A stretch of DNA of 64,000 nucleotides from Wujia chipingensis. Lineage in GTDB: Bacteria > Bacillota > Clostridia > Lachnospirales > Lachnospiraceae. The stretch covers positions 186,001-250,000 of the forward strand of contig NZ_CP060632.1 in the NCBI RefSeq assembly GCF_014337155.1. The letters run 5' to 3'. Below the pieces are notes generated by a model, which did not search any database, had not been told where the DNA came from, and saw only the letters and a list, made by a program, of their open reading frames with translations. Below, piece by piece: positions 34,310 through 43,854 of this stretch (position 1 is the stretch's first letter; the number at the start of each line of letters is the position of its first letter). The position numbers and the translations under genes were made by a program.

Positions 34310-35890
34310 ATGAGAGCTTGGATGCAGCCGATTATATATTGGGTAAATGAATATTATGGAAATCGCGGGTATCTGCTTTTTGCAATCGTCGCATATATAT
34401 ACCTGTTTTTTGCAACGAAGGAAAGCAGACGGAAAATAGTGTATCCAAGTGTGTTGCTGGCTTTTTTGGTATTGAACCCAATTCTGTACAAATATGTATA
34501 TTCCAAAATCATTTATTGGCGTTTGATGTGGCTGTTGCCAAATACCCTTGCAATTGCGTATGCTACAGTTTTGTTTGTGAGAAAACGAAAGCATATTGCC
34601 GTAAAGGTGATTGCATTTGTACTCGTGCTGGCAGCGGTTGTATGGAAAGGCACAAATGTATATACACATTCTGGGATGGCTAAGGCATCCAATCAACAGA
34701 AGGTGGATGCCAGAGTACAACAGGTATGTGATGAGATGCTGGCGGTGGATGAAACGCCAAAATGTATTGCCGCACTTAATTTAAGTTATGAGATACGTCA
34801 ATATTGCGGAGACATTGAATTAATGTACGGCAGAAATGTGGAAGGATATATCAATGTCATTGACGATCTGAGCCTTCGAATCGCGAATGAGATGCGTTCT
34901 GAGAATCCAAATTATGACTATATTTTTGCACAGGCAATGGCGAAAAATTATGATTTTGTTGTGCTCGAAGATTATAAAACGGTGCCGGAAGACCTTTTGA
35001 ATCAATATGGATACCAGATCTATAAAAATGTAGCCGGATATAATCTGTATTACTGCGCGGATGTTGAACAACGGGATCTGGGTGGATGGATTGTAACACA
35101 GTATGGGCCGAATACAAGTGAAGTAAGTATGTGTTATACAATCGAGGATAAAAATAATAATCTGATCATCATTGATGGTGGATATGGCTGGTATGAACAA
35201 AAGCTGCGAGCAATCATCCGGGCACATGATAATCATGTAACGGCTTGGATTGTGACAAGCCCGATTGATAGCAATGCACATGCATTTTGTGAAATTCTAC
35301 AGGACAAGCAGGGAATTCAGATTGATCAGATCTACACGATGCATATAAACGACGAGCAGTATGCAACTTATCTGAGGGATGCAAAAGAATGGCAGAACAC
35401 GGATTTTGTGCAAATGTTCCGGGAAACTTTAGAAAAAGAAACGAATGTAAACTATGTAAAAGAAGATGATCAATTTGAAGCATTAGGGCTTAGTTTCAAG
35501 GTATTACATGCGTGGGATGATGAAACGGATGCAATTGGGGAATATCAAGAATACAACGGTTCTATTTGTTTTCGAATCCAGGCGAATCAAGAATCCATGT
35601 TATATTTATCAAAAATAACCCATCCATTAGAGGACCATATTATAGAGAAAAATTATGATAAACTAAATGCAGATTATGTGCAGGCAAATAATAATGGACG
35701 GTGGACACTGAGTGCGGAGTTTTATAACATGGTGTCTCCGAAATATGTATTCATGGATTGTAGTATAGAAACTGTGAATGCGGATGAGGAAGAAAAAGGG
35801 TGTGGGGGTGTATACAGATATGTAACTGGTATTTTACAGGTGCCAATTGGTATGTATGATACAACGCCGACTTGGATTATATTGAAATAA
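34310..35890 (+). CDS. DUF6077-like C-terminal half fused to a degenerate MBL-fold domain
   Basis: Residues 1-115 have three or four membrane segments, with YWRLMWLLPNTLAIAYA as in the second half of DUF6077-like proteins. Residues 120-255 are soluble (RQYCGDIELMYGR, DFVVLEDYK). From about 260 to 526 it matches the MBL-fold protein at 61729: both have YTI followed by LIIIDGG, then WIVTS or WFISH. The metal motif HTHSDH is SPIDSNAH here, and SHHGNWG is NNNGRWT, so the metal ligands are gone. It is probably a binding or structural domain outside the cell rather than an active hydrolase. Confidence 0.7.
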   Translation: MRAWMQPIIYWVNEYYGNRGYLLFAIVAYIYLFFATKESRRKIVYPSVLLAFLVLNPILYKYVYSKIIYWRLMWLLPNTLAIAYATVLFVRKRKHIAVKVIAFVLVLAAVVWKGTNVYTHSGMAKASNQQKVDARVQQVCDEMLAVDETPKCIAALNLSYEIRQYCGDIELMYGRNVEGYINVIDDLSLRIANEMRSENPNYDYIFAQAMAKNYDFVVLEDYKTVPEDLLNQYGYQIYKNVAGYNLYYCADVEQRDLGGWIVTQYGPNTSEVSMCYTIEDKNNNLIIIDGGYGWYEQKLRAIIRAHDNHVTAWIVTSPIDSNAHAFCEILQDKQGIQIDQIYTMHINDEQYATYLRDAKEWQNTDFVQMFRETLEKETNVNYVKEDDQFEALGLSFKVLHAWDDETDAIGEYQEYNGSICFRIQANQESMLYLSKITHPLEDHIIEKNYDKLNADYVQANNNGRWTLSAEFYNMVSPKYVFMDCSIETVNADEEEKGCGGVYRYVTGILQVPIGMYDTTPTWIILK

Positions 35891-35903
35891 GGAATAAAAT
35901 AAA

Positions 35904-36926
35904 ATGCAGACAGATGTTTTGATATCTTTTATTATTCCGGCATACAATGCTGCGGATACAATTGAAAAAGCTGTGCAATCTTTGACAGATGTACCACGGA
36001 CAGAAGTATTGATTGTAGAAAATGGATCTACGGATGAGACCAAGCAGGTTTTGCAGCGACTGAAAAAGAAATATAGTAACATAAAAATATTCACATCCGA
36101 TAAAGGGGTGTCCAATGCAAGAAATCTGGGAATTCAGAATGCAACGGGCGAGTGGTTAGCATTTGTTGATGCCGATGATTATCTGGCAAGGTCAGGCGTT
36201 ACAACGATGATGAGCGATGCGAGACATGGGGGATATGATATTTTCGCATATGGACATGTAGCTGGGCAAACGCAGAATTCGATTACTGATCGAAAGAGAG
36301 TGTTTGATGAGGAAAAACTTGATGAAGGTAGAGTACAGATGATTCAAAATCCTACGCGGTATATGCAGGTGTGGGCGAAGCTGTTTCGAAGGGACATCAT
36401 TGAGAAAAATCATATTCGATTTGATGCAGAGCTACCTTTTGCAGAAGACAGTGATTTTACCCTTCGGTATATGAAGCATATCGTGTCTATATGCTGGAAG
36501 CCAGAGATGGTGTACCATTATACATTAAATCCGCAGTCTGTTATGCGAGTGCAGACGGGAGAAAAAACAGAAAAATATATTCGCGCCATGGAGAAAACGG
36601 CAGAGGCGATACAGGATGAAAATGAGATCATAAAAAAAGCGTATGATAAATATGTAATGATGCATTTTAATATTATGATGGTGCGAGAGGTGTTTCAACA
36701 GCGAACGTATTCGTTCAGAGTAAAATGCAAAAAAATGAAGTCGGTTGCGAAAACGGCAATTTTCAAAAATGCAATTGACGCAATTAGGGTTAAAGAATGT
36801 AAAAGTGCAAGAATGCTACCGGTGCTACTTATGAAAATGAAATTAAATTGGTTAGCCGGAATAATATATATGCTTCGTGTCAAACAGAATGAAGGGCATG
36901 AAAAAAGGGGAATAAACAGTATATGA
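35904..36926 (+). CDS. GT2 family glycosyltransferase
   Basis: A single-domain GT-A enzyme of 340 residues: ISFIIPAYNAADTIEKAV, LIVENGSTDETKQ, SDKGVSNARNLGI and FVDADDYLAR with the DxD metal site. WAKLFRRDIIEK and FAEDSDFTLRYM are the usual acceptor-side motifs. No Rossmann tail is present, unlike the GT2 genes of the first 13 kb. The C-terminus is basic and helical, likely membrane-associated. It overlaps the next gene by ATGA. Confidence 0.92.
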   Translation: MQTDVLISFIIPAYNAADTIEKAVQSLTDVPRTEVLIVENGSTDETKQVLQRLKKKYSNIKIFTSDKGVSNARNLGIQNATGEWLAFVDADDYLARSGVTTMMSDARHGGYDIFAYGHVAGQTQNSITDRKRVFDEEKLDEGRVQMIQNPTRYMQVWAKLFRRDIIEKNHIRFDAELPFAEDSDFTLRYMKHIVSICWKPEMVYHYTLNPQSVMRVQTGEKTEKYIRAMEKTAEAIQDENEIIKKAYDKYVMMHFNIMMVREVFQQRTYSFRVKCKKMKSVAKTAIFKNAIDAIRVKECKSARMLPVLLMKMKLNWLAGIIYMLRVKQNEGHEKRGINSI

Positions 36927-38035
36927 ACAACATTTTGATATTTGGAATGACAGAGAATCCCGGTGGAGTGGAAAGCTTTTTGATGAGCTACATTCGAAAG
37001 ATAAATCGTGGTAATTTTAAATTTGATTTTTTGTGCAATTCACATGATAAAATTGCTTATGAAGACGAATTGATCTCTTATGGCTGTGAGATTTATCATA
37101 TCACAGCAAGAAGTAAGGATTATAAGAAGTATAAAAGAGAGATGCAGCAATTTTTTAAAGAAAATGCCTCTCAGTATGATACTATATGGGTTAATGTATG
37201 TAGTCTGGCAAATATTGATTATCTAAAGTATGCAAAAAAATATGGAATAAAACGAAGAATTATTCACAGTCATAATTCTATGAATATGGATAGCAAACTT
37301 AGAGGATTGTTGCATGCATACAATAAGAGGCATATTGATAAATATGCAACAGATTTTTGGGCCTGTTCCAAAGAGGCTGGAGAATGGTTTTATTCAAAAC
37401 AAATTATGCAAGGTGCAAATTATAAAGAAATAAAGAATGCAATTGATATATCGCAATACAAATATGATGAAGATATAAGAATAGCATACAGAAAGAAATA
37501 TGGTGTTGAGGATAAATTTGTAATTGGTAACGTAGGAAGATTGCAATTCCAAAAGAATCAATTATTTTTATTGGATATTTTTGCTAGTGTGTTGAAGAAA
37601 AGACCTGAAGCAATTCTATGGATGATAGGTCAGGGGGAAGATGAAGATAAGATACGGGAAAAGATACAAAAGTTAAATCTAGGAACAGCTGTAAAAATGT
37701 TGGGAGTCAGAAATGATGTGCCGAATTTATTACAAGCAATGGATGTATTTGTATTTCCATCTGTATTTGAGGGACTTGGGATAGCGCTTTTGGAAGCACA
37801 GGCTACGGGACTTACTTGTATTGCTTCGAAAGATGTAATTCCTGTAGAAGTTAAGGTAACACCACAATTGCAATTTGTTTCGCTGAAAGAATCGGCAGAA
37901 GTATGGGCGGATAGAATTTTAAATGCGGAATACTGTGAAAAAAGAGACACGCTATTCCAATTAGCTATGAAAGCCGGATATGATATAAATACAGAGGTTG
38001 GACGATTAGAAACATTATTAGGAGAGAAAAGGTAA
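36923..38035 (+). CDS. GT4 family glycosyltransferase
   Basis: The 370-residue GT-B enzyme starts ILIFGMTENPGGVESFLMSY and has IHSHNSMN, the C-domain opening VIGNVGRLQFQKNQ, and the donor-site pattern VFVFPSVFEGLGIALLEAQA, whose EGLGIALLE glutamates contact the nucleotide sugar. It retains the configuration of the donor's anomeric carbon, as is usual for the family. Translationally coupled to the GT2 before it (overlap 36923-36926). From here to 45 kb the sequence is AT-rich. Confidence 0.93.
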   Translation: MNNILIFGMTENPGGVESFLMSYIRKINRGNFKFDFLCNSHDKIAYEDELISYGCEIYHITARSKDYKKYKREMQQFFKENASQYDTIWVNVCSLANIDYLKYAKKYGIKRRIIHSHNSMNMDSKLRGLLHAYNKRHIDKYATDFWACSKEAGEWFYSKQIMQGANYKEIKNAIDISQYKYDEDIRIAYRKKYGVEDKFVIGNVGRLQFQKNQLFLLDIFASVLKKRPEAILWMIGQGEDEDKIREKIQKLNLGTAVKMLGVRNDVPNLLQAMDVFVFPSVFEGLGIALLEAQATGLTCIASKDVIPVEVKVTPQLQFVSLKESAEVWADRILNAEYCEKRDTLFQLAMKAGYDINTEVGRLETLLGEKR

Positions 38036-38038
38036 AAA

Positions 38039-39055
38039 ATGGATATTGATTTTGTTATTCCATGGGTGGATGGTAGTGACCTAGAATGGAGAAAGAGTAA
38101 AAATAAGTATAGTGGAAAAATTGATGAACCAGTAGATATAACGGATGCTAGGTATCGGGATTGGGATATTTTAAAATATTGGTTTCGTGGTGTGGAGAAA
38201 TATGCGCCATGGGTTCATAAAATATATTTTGTTACTTGTGGGCAGAAACCAGATTGGCTAAATGAAAATCACGATAAATTAGTGCTTGTTAATCATGAGG
38301 ATTATATTCCACATGAATATTTACCAACATTTAGTGCCAATCCTATAGAATTAAATTTTCATAGAATAAAAAATCTTTCAGAGCATTTTGTGTATTTTAA
38401 TGATGATATGTTTATAACTTCAAAAGTAGAACCGGAAGATTTTTTTAAAAATGGTCTTCCGTGTGATATGGCGGTAGAAGATCCGATATCTCCAAATAAA
38501 CAAGATGTTTTTATGCATATTTTATTAAATAATATGATTTTATTAAACTCTAAATATGATAGGAAGGAAGTATTAAAAAAGCAAAGGAAGAAGTTTTATT
38601 TAGTAAAGGATAAAAAAGCATTAATGATGAATTGGAGTTTTTTGCTATGGCGTAGACATGATTTCTTCGGACTTGAATATTCTCATTTGGCATCTTCATA
38701 CTTAAAGTCTACATATGAACAGGTTTGGAGAGAAAATGAGCAGATATTGGATCGGGTATGTAGAAATAAGTTTCGCAGTGCGGAGGATGTTAATCAGTAT
38801 ATATTTAAGAATGAGCAGTTAGTGACTGGAAGGTTTTCACCGTACAATTGGAGAAAAAACGGCAAAGCGTTTCATATGAATGATGGGGCTTCGGAAGATA
38901 ACAATATCGCAGAGATGTGTCATGCAATAGAAAATGGGATATATAAGATGATATGCGTGAATGAATCACAAGTTGAGAATTATGAGGAAACAAAACAAAA
39001 GGTTGTTCATGCATTTGAAAAGATATTGCCATGTAAATCATTATTTGAGAAATAA
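38039..39055 (+). CDS. Stealth family sugar-phosphate transferase
   Basis: All Stealth conserved regions are visible: IDFVIPWVDGSDLEWR (CR1), DILKYWFRGVEKYAPWVHKI followed by YFVTCGQKPDWLN (CR2), and HFVYFNDDMFI with the acidic metal-binding residues; then HIPL-type regions are replaced by a shorter C-part. Stealth proteins (as in CpsY-type and GlcNAc-phosphotransferase families) transfer hexose 1-phosphate to a sugar, making phosphodiester-linked glycans. Length 338 is typical. It follows the GT4 gene after three bases with a GGAGAG site. Confidence 0.92.
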   Translation: MDIDFVIPWVDGSDLEWRKSKNKYSGKIDEPVDITDARYRDWDILKYWFRGVEKYAPWVHKIYFVTCGQKPDWLNENHDKLVLVNHEDYIPHEYLPTFSANPIELNFHRIKNLSEHFVYFNDDMFITSKVEPEDFFKNGLPCDMAVEDPISPNKQDVFMHILLNNMILLNSKYDRKEVLKKQRKKFYLVKDKKALMMNWSFLLWRRHDFFGLEYSHLASSYLKSTYEQVWRENEQILDRVCRNKFRSAEDVNQYIFKNEQLVTGRFSPYNWRKNGKAFHMNDGASEDNNIAEMCHAIENGIYKMICVNESQVENYEETKQKVVHAFEKILPCKSLFEK

Positions 39056-39065
39056 GAGGTGCTCA

Positions 39066-40148
39066 ATGGATTGGTATATATGTGAAAAAACAGAAGATGA
39101 ATATTTGAACCGTACGGCGGGGATTAAAGCTCGTGAGGATTTAGATGTTATATTCAAGCAATGTGGGATGAAAATGATTAATCTTGTGGTTGGTGAAGAT
39201 ACTCGAACAGATGCAGGGATTATACGAAAAATAAAGGGGCACATAGCAACAAAAAAATATTGGGAAGAAAAATTAGCCTGCGTACATGAAGGTGATACAA
39301 TATATATTCAATTCCCGGTAAGAAATCACACAGTTTTTCTTGCATCGGTTTTAAAAAAACTCGTGCAGAAAAATATTCGCGTGGTATTGTTTATTCATGA
39401 TTTAGAGTATATGCGCCATATAAAAAACAAATCAATACCATTTAAGAAGAAAAAAAGAATGGAATTAGAGGAAGTGTCTGTATTAAAGAATGCGACGAAT
39501 ATAGTTGTCCACAATCATCAAATGAAAAAACTAATGCACGAGGCATTGGGAATACCGTTAGAGAAGATGATTGAATTAGATATCTTTGACTATTTGATTG
39601 GTAAAGAGGGAGAAAAAATACAAGAACGTGGTAAGCGGAAGCCGGGATATTCCTGTATTATTGCAGGAAATCTGGACAAGCAGAAATCGGCTTATGTATA
39701 TGAGCTTCCTAAAGATATTGCGTTTGATTTGTATGGCCCTAATTATACAGGACAAGCAGGAGGGAACATTTGCTATCATGGATCTTTTCCGCCAGCAGAG
39801 TTACCTTATGAATTAGAAGGAAACTTTGGGCTTGTATGGGATGGAATATCCGTTGATACATGTGCAGGCGTTTATGGGGAATACCTAAAGGTGAATAACC
39901 CACATAAGACCTCCTTATATCTTGCAAGTGGAATTCCCGTCTTTATATGGAAAGAAGCAGCTTTGGCTGAATTTGTCGAACAAGAGCGGGTTGGAATTAC
40001 GATTTCTTCATTATATGAGATAAAAGATATTTTTGAAAAACTCACAGAAGATGAATATGCGGATATGTTACAACACGCGAAGCTTATATCAAAACGATTA
40101 ACCAGTGGATTTTATACAAAACAAGCTATTGAAAAGGCAATGAAATAA
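39066..40148 (+). CDS. Gtf3/galactofuranosyltransferase-like glycosyltransferase
   Basis: The 360-residue GT-B enzyme resembles the Gtf3 and beta-1,6-galactofuranosyltransferase (WbbI/WefE) group: TIYIQFPVRNHTVFLASVLK, RVVLFIHDLEYMRH, and near the C-terminus GLVWDGISVDTCAGVYGEY and NNPHKTSLYLASGIPVFIW, which form the donor site. An in-frame start is possible earlier, but the ATG at 39066 has AGAGGTG in front and starts the domain; the upstream extension would overlap the Stealth gene. If the donor is UDP-galactofuranose, a UDP-galactopyranose mutase must be supplied from elsewhere, as none is seen here. Confidence 0.85.
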   Translation: MDWYICEKTEDEYLNRTAGIKAREDLDVIFKQCGMKMINLVVGEDTRTDAGIIRKIKGHIATKKYWEEKLACVHEGDTIYIQFPVRNHTVFLASVLKKLVQKNIRVVLFIHDLEYMRHIKNKSIPFKKKKRMELEEVSVLKNATNIVVHNHQMKKLMHEALGIPLEKMIELDIFDYLIGKEGEKIQERGKRKPGYSCIIAGNLDKQKSAYVYELPKDIAFDLYGPNYTGQAGGNICYHGSFPPAELPYELEGNFGLVWDGISVDTCAGVYGEYLKVNNPHKTSLYLASGIPVFIWKEAALAEFVEQERVGITISSLYEIKDIFEKLTEDEYADMLQHAKLISKRLTSGFYTKQAIEKAMK

Positions 40149-40158
40149 AAGTGGAAGT

Positions 40159-41385
40159 ATGAAAGAAATAGCTCGTAATGAGGGAAACAATCAATTAAAT
40201 ATCCGAAAAACAGAAGTGGTATTTCTTCTTGCGTTTTTTGTTTATATGTCTGCAAACACCTTGGATTTGACTGCTATTGCATTTGGACAGGGTAATGACC
40301 GGTTATCGTTAATAAATATATTTACAAAAATGGCAAGATATGTGGCATATATTCTTTTGGCTTTCAAAGTAATATGTTCCAATATATATAATCGCAAATG
40401 GATAAAATTATTTTTAGAAGTATCGTGTGTGATTGCTATAAGCTTTTTGGGCTCATTTAATAAAACCATAATTTTTTATTTGCTGATTTTTATCGCTGCA
40501 TGTAATGTGGAGGAAAACTATATTATTAAAATATCGTGTGCAGTACAATCTGTTATATTGTTTGTATGCGTTATCGGATCGCGAATTGGAGTAATAAAAG
40601 ATTATGTTAGGCAGGATGGAAGCCGAATACGCCATTTTCTTGGCTTTTCGTGGACAACAACGGGAGCAATTCTTTTTGTATTTATATTGTTGCAGTATAT
40701 ATATTTAAAAAAGGGCAAATTGTCAATTTGGGAGGATATTATAGCATTTGGGATTAGTTTGTATTTATACAAAATGACAAACTCCAGATTCGCTTTTTTG
40801 ATTAGTATAGTAACAATTATAATTTTTGCAATCTATCGGTTAAATGTAAACAATGGAAGATTTATACAGAAATTAAAAGGCGTATTTATTGCGTCCCCAG
40901 TGGTAGTTGCAATTTTTGCGATTTTGTTACATGCATTCTATAATCCGCAGAATACGATATATTTTCAATTAAATAAGTTGTTGTCAGGCAGATTGGCGCT
41001 TGGGCAAAACGCAATGTCAAAATATGGCATTTCTTTATTCGGAAAAGATATTGAGTGGATTGGATTTAACATGGAAGAGACATTAAAAGGGACGTATAAC
41101 TATGTTGATTGTTCTTATGTAAAAATTTTGTTGGATCATGGAATATTATTTTTAAGTATCGTATTGCTTGCATATGCATATATGTTAAAAAAATCAATAC
41201 AGAAAAAGCAGTATTATTATACATGGATATTGATGATAATTATGGTTTTCAGTATAACAGAACCAAGACTTTTTGATATTACATTTAATCCTTTTATTGT
41301 GCTTACATTAGCAGGACAGAAATTAATTGTAGATAAAGATGTAAAAAGGGGGAAGGGAGATGCAAGAGAGTACGCAGAAAAGTGA
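40159..41385 (+). CDS. Wzy-like O-antigen/polysaccharide polymerase
   Basis: This hydrophobic protein (408 residues, about 11 membrane segments) shows the usual Wzy pattern: low sequence conservation, paired helices, and a large outer loop with LNKLLSGRLALGQNAMSKYG; LSGR is typical of the polymerase loop. It lacks soluble catalytic domains. It sits among glycosyltransferases, a co-polymerase and a flippase, as in Wzx/Wzy systems. It overlaps the next gene by 26 bases. Confidence 0.82.
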   Translation: MKEIARNEGNNQLNIRKTEVVFLLAFFVYMSANTLDLTAIAFGQGNDRLSLINIFTKMARYVAYILLAFKVICSNIYNRKWIKLFLEVSCVIAISFLGSFNKTIIFYLLIFIAACNVEENYIIKISCAVQSVILFVCVIGSRIGVIKDYVRQDGSRIRHFLGFSWTTTGAILFVFILLQYIYLKKGKLSIWEDIIAFGISLYLYKMTNSRFAFLISIVTIIIFAIYRLNVNNGRFIQKLKGVFIASPVVVAIFAILLHAFYNPQNTIYFQLNKLLSGRLALGQNAMSKYGISLFGKDIEWIGFNMEETLKGTYNYVDCSYVKILLDHGILFLSIVLLAYAYMLKKSIQKKQYYYTWILMIIMVFSITEPRLFDITFNPFIVLTLAGQKLIVDKDVKRGKGDAREYAEK

Positions 41386-42406
41386 AAGTATAATGCTGAT
41401 GAATGTAATATCTATGCTGGCAGTTGTGTATTTGCATGCAAATGATTGCTTTTGGGCTTTTAGCACAGATAGATATTGGAAATCGGCGAATATAATTGAG
41501 GCGGGATTGTATTTTGCTGTTCCGTGTTTTTTTATGATAACAGGAGCAAACTTGCTTGATTACAGACAAAGATATGATACAAAAACGTTTTTAATCAAAC
41601 GAGTGAAAAAAACAGTCTTTCCATATATATTTTGGAGTTTTATAGGTATAGGATTTAACATATGTATGCATAATTTACAATGGAATAATGTGACCATTAA
41701 ATACGTTATTACGGGATTAGTAAATGGCGGTTCTATAGTAACGACTTATTGGTTTTTTATGCCGTTATACGCGGCCTATCTAGCAATCCCTTTATTCTCA
41801 GCAGTGGAGAAGGAAAAACGAAAATCGGTATATGTATATATAAGTGTTGTAGGTTTTTTGTTGAATGTATTAATTCCTTTTGCGGCGAAGTTTACAGATT
41901 GGGTTCCTTATAATCCTGGATTTAGATTATTTGTAAATATGTCATATCTGTTTTATGTTGTGGTTGGTTGGCTCTTACATACACAAGAAATAAAAAGAAA
42001 AGATAGAATAGTCATATATATTTTGGCTATTTTAGGGTTGTTTACAAATATGATTGGAACTTATTTTTTATCCATGCGTGATGGGACTGTAAATAAAACG
42101 TTTAATGGATACAATGATGTTCCATGTATTCTCTACGCGATAGGTGTTTTTGTGTTAATTAAACAAATTGCTCCAAAGATAATGGATGTAAAGTGGATAC
42201 GGGCAATAGTAGTATATTTAAATAAATATACTTTTGGCGTCTATCTTTTGCATTGGTCGGTATTAAAAGCGGTTATACGATTGACAAGAGTTAATGAGGT
42301 ATCGTTAATATGGAGATTGCTTTCTCCAATAGGAATTGTTGCAGTTTGTGTTGCTATCATATGGGTAATTCGTAAAATTCCGGTATTGAAACATGTAGTT
42401 CCATAA
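41360..42406 (+). CDS. Acyltransferase 3 family membrane protein
   Basis: About ten membrane helices and the acyltransferase 3 (PF01757) features: AVVYLHANDC, with the histidine in helix 1 (usual RxxxxxxVxxxH layout is shortened to NVISMLAVVYLHA), ITGANLLDYRQ, and the C-terminal TFGVYLLHWSVLKAV. Proteins of this kind O-acetylate sugars across the membrane. The initial GTG/ATG is inside the polymerase gene, showing coupling. Length 348 is normal. Confidence 0.88.
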   Translation: MQESTQKSESIMLMNVISMLAVVYLHANDCFWAFSTDRYWKSANIIEAGLYFAVPCFFMITGANLLDYRQRYDTKTFLIKRVKKTVFPYIFWSFIGIGFNICMHNLQWNNVTIKYVITGLVNGGSIVTTYWFFMPLYAAYLAIPLFSAVEKEKRKSVYVYISVVGFLLNVLIPFAAKFTDWVPYNPGFRLFVNMSYLFYVVVGWLLHTQEIKRKDRIVIYILAILGLFTNMIGTYFLSMRDGTVNKTFNGYNDVPCILYAIGVFVLIKQIAPKIMDVKWIRAIVVYLNKYTFGVYLLHWSVLKAVIRLTRVNEVSLIWRLLSPIGIVAVCVAIIWVIRKIPVLKHVVP

Positions 42407-42451
42407 AAGCGATTGAGAAGCTAAACAAAGTGGCATAGGAGGACAGAATAA

Positions 42452-43849
42452 ATGAACCAACAAAATGACAGAGTAATTAAAGTAAAAAATGTGTTTGCAT
42501 ATATCCGAAAATATATAGCGCTTGTTATTGTATTAGCGCTATGCGGAGCAGTGGGATTGGCAGGACTTTGCTATTTGAAGAATAAACGGGAAATTGATGC
42601 AGAACAGTCTCAGACTCCGGTGGAGCTGGAAGATATGTACGAGGAATTTTCAGAAACAGAAAAAGCGGATATCTCATATGCATTGTATTCTTATGATCGT
42701 ATGGCTGAGATGGAGCAATATTTGGATGAGTCGCTTTATATGCAGATTGAGCCATATCATATGCAGCAAAAGACATATCAGTTCCAAATAAAACTGGATG
42801 TGGCACTGGATACTGTAGAAGAACGGACAGAGGCTCAGAATCAGATTTTATCAGCATATATTGCTTATATTCGAAATGGTGGACTGGCTGATTCGGTGGC
42901 TGAATCGAAGGACCTGAAAGGGGATTATACAGCTGCACAGATTAAAGAGCTGCTGGATGTATCTTATGACTCCGCTATGCAAACAAACGGAGGATTATGT
43001 CTGTATGTATATGGGACAAATTTGGTTCCGGGATTGGACGAACTAGCAAAAGAGACTTTGATTCAATATGCCGGTGAACTAAAAAATGTGCAAAAACATA
43101 CCCTTGCGATGACAGATACTCAGACTGCGGTCGTTCGTTCTGATACAATTTATAATGTGCAAAGGACGATATATACAGAACGTGTGAATACAAAGGATCG
43201 GTTGAAAAATGCGGTGGATGCACTATCTGGGAATACATTAACTTATTATAATGGCATTGTCGAGGACGAGAAAGAACAGGCGTTAAAAGAAGAAAAGCTG
43301 GAGGAGACGGGAACAACTGCAGATGCGGTGCCAGCGCCACATGTGGATAAGAAAAAACTCATAAAATATGGACTGGTAGGAGGTGCATTGGGCGCGGCAG
43401 GTTCCATTGTGATCCTGTTATTATGTTTTATGTATAGCAAAGTTATTGTTGCAGACACGGATTACACACTTACTATGGGGATGAAATTACTGGGAAACAT
43501 ATCAGAATCTGAAATGCAGGAGCAACTAGGATTTGTGGTAGCAAAAATTTTGGCAGCATGTAAGAAAAAGGAGATTACAAAGTTAGCGCTGATATCCAGT
43601 GATATGAGGAATATTAGTGAAAATATGCAGGAAGATCTCGTAAAGAAACTTGAAAAACAAGGCATTCAGCTGGATGTATTAGCAGAGATTGTTACTAATA
43701 GCGAGGCAATGTCCAAGCTTTTTGCAGAAGGAGCGGCAGTTATGATTGAGAAGAAGGGTGTATCGCTTTATCAGCGAGTGTATGATATGGTTGATTTATG
43801 TGTGGAGAATGAAGTATCAATACTTGGTGTGATTGATACCCGGAAATAA
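42452..43849 (+). CDS. Wzz-like chain-length protein with degenerate BY-kinase-like tail
   Basis: A membrane segment near 22-42 and a second near 305-325 flank a large extracellular helical domain, the plan of polysaccharide co-polymerases (Wzz, YveK/CapA). The tail after 335 looks like the MinD-type fold of bacterial tyrosine kinases: KLALISSDMRNISENMQEDL, where the Walker A loop should be, and VMIEKKGVSLYQRVYD followed by VSILGVID at the end. The P-loop glycines and lysine are absent, and no tyrosine cluster follows, so kinase activity is not expected. A perfect AGGAGG precedes the ATG. It likely controls chain length with the Wzy and Wzx neighbours. Confidence 0.82.
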   Translation: MNQQNDRVIKVKNVFAYIRKYIALVIVLALCGAVGLAGLCYLKNKREIDAEQSQTPVELEDMYEEFSETEKADISYALYSYDRMAEMEQYLDESLYMQIEPYHMQQKTYQFQIKLDVALDTVEERTEAQNQILSAYIAYIRNGGLADSVAESKDLKGDYTAAQIKELLDVSYDSAMQTNGGLCLYVYGTNLVPGLDELAKETLIQYAGELKNVQKHTLAMTDTQTAVVRSDTIYNVQRTIYTERVNTKDRLKNAVDALSGNTLTYYNGIVEDEKEQALKEEKLEETGTTADAVPAPHVDKKKLIKYGLVGGALGAAGSIVILLLCFMYSKVIVADTDYTLTMGMKLLGNISESEMQEQLGFVVAKILAACKKKEITKLALISSDMRNISENMQEDLVKKLEKQGIQLDVLAEIVTNSEAMSKLFAEGAAVMIEKKGVSLYQRVYDMVDLCVENEVSILGVIDTRK

Positions 43850-43854
43850 CTGTA

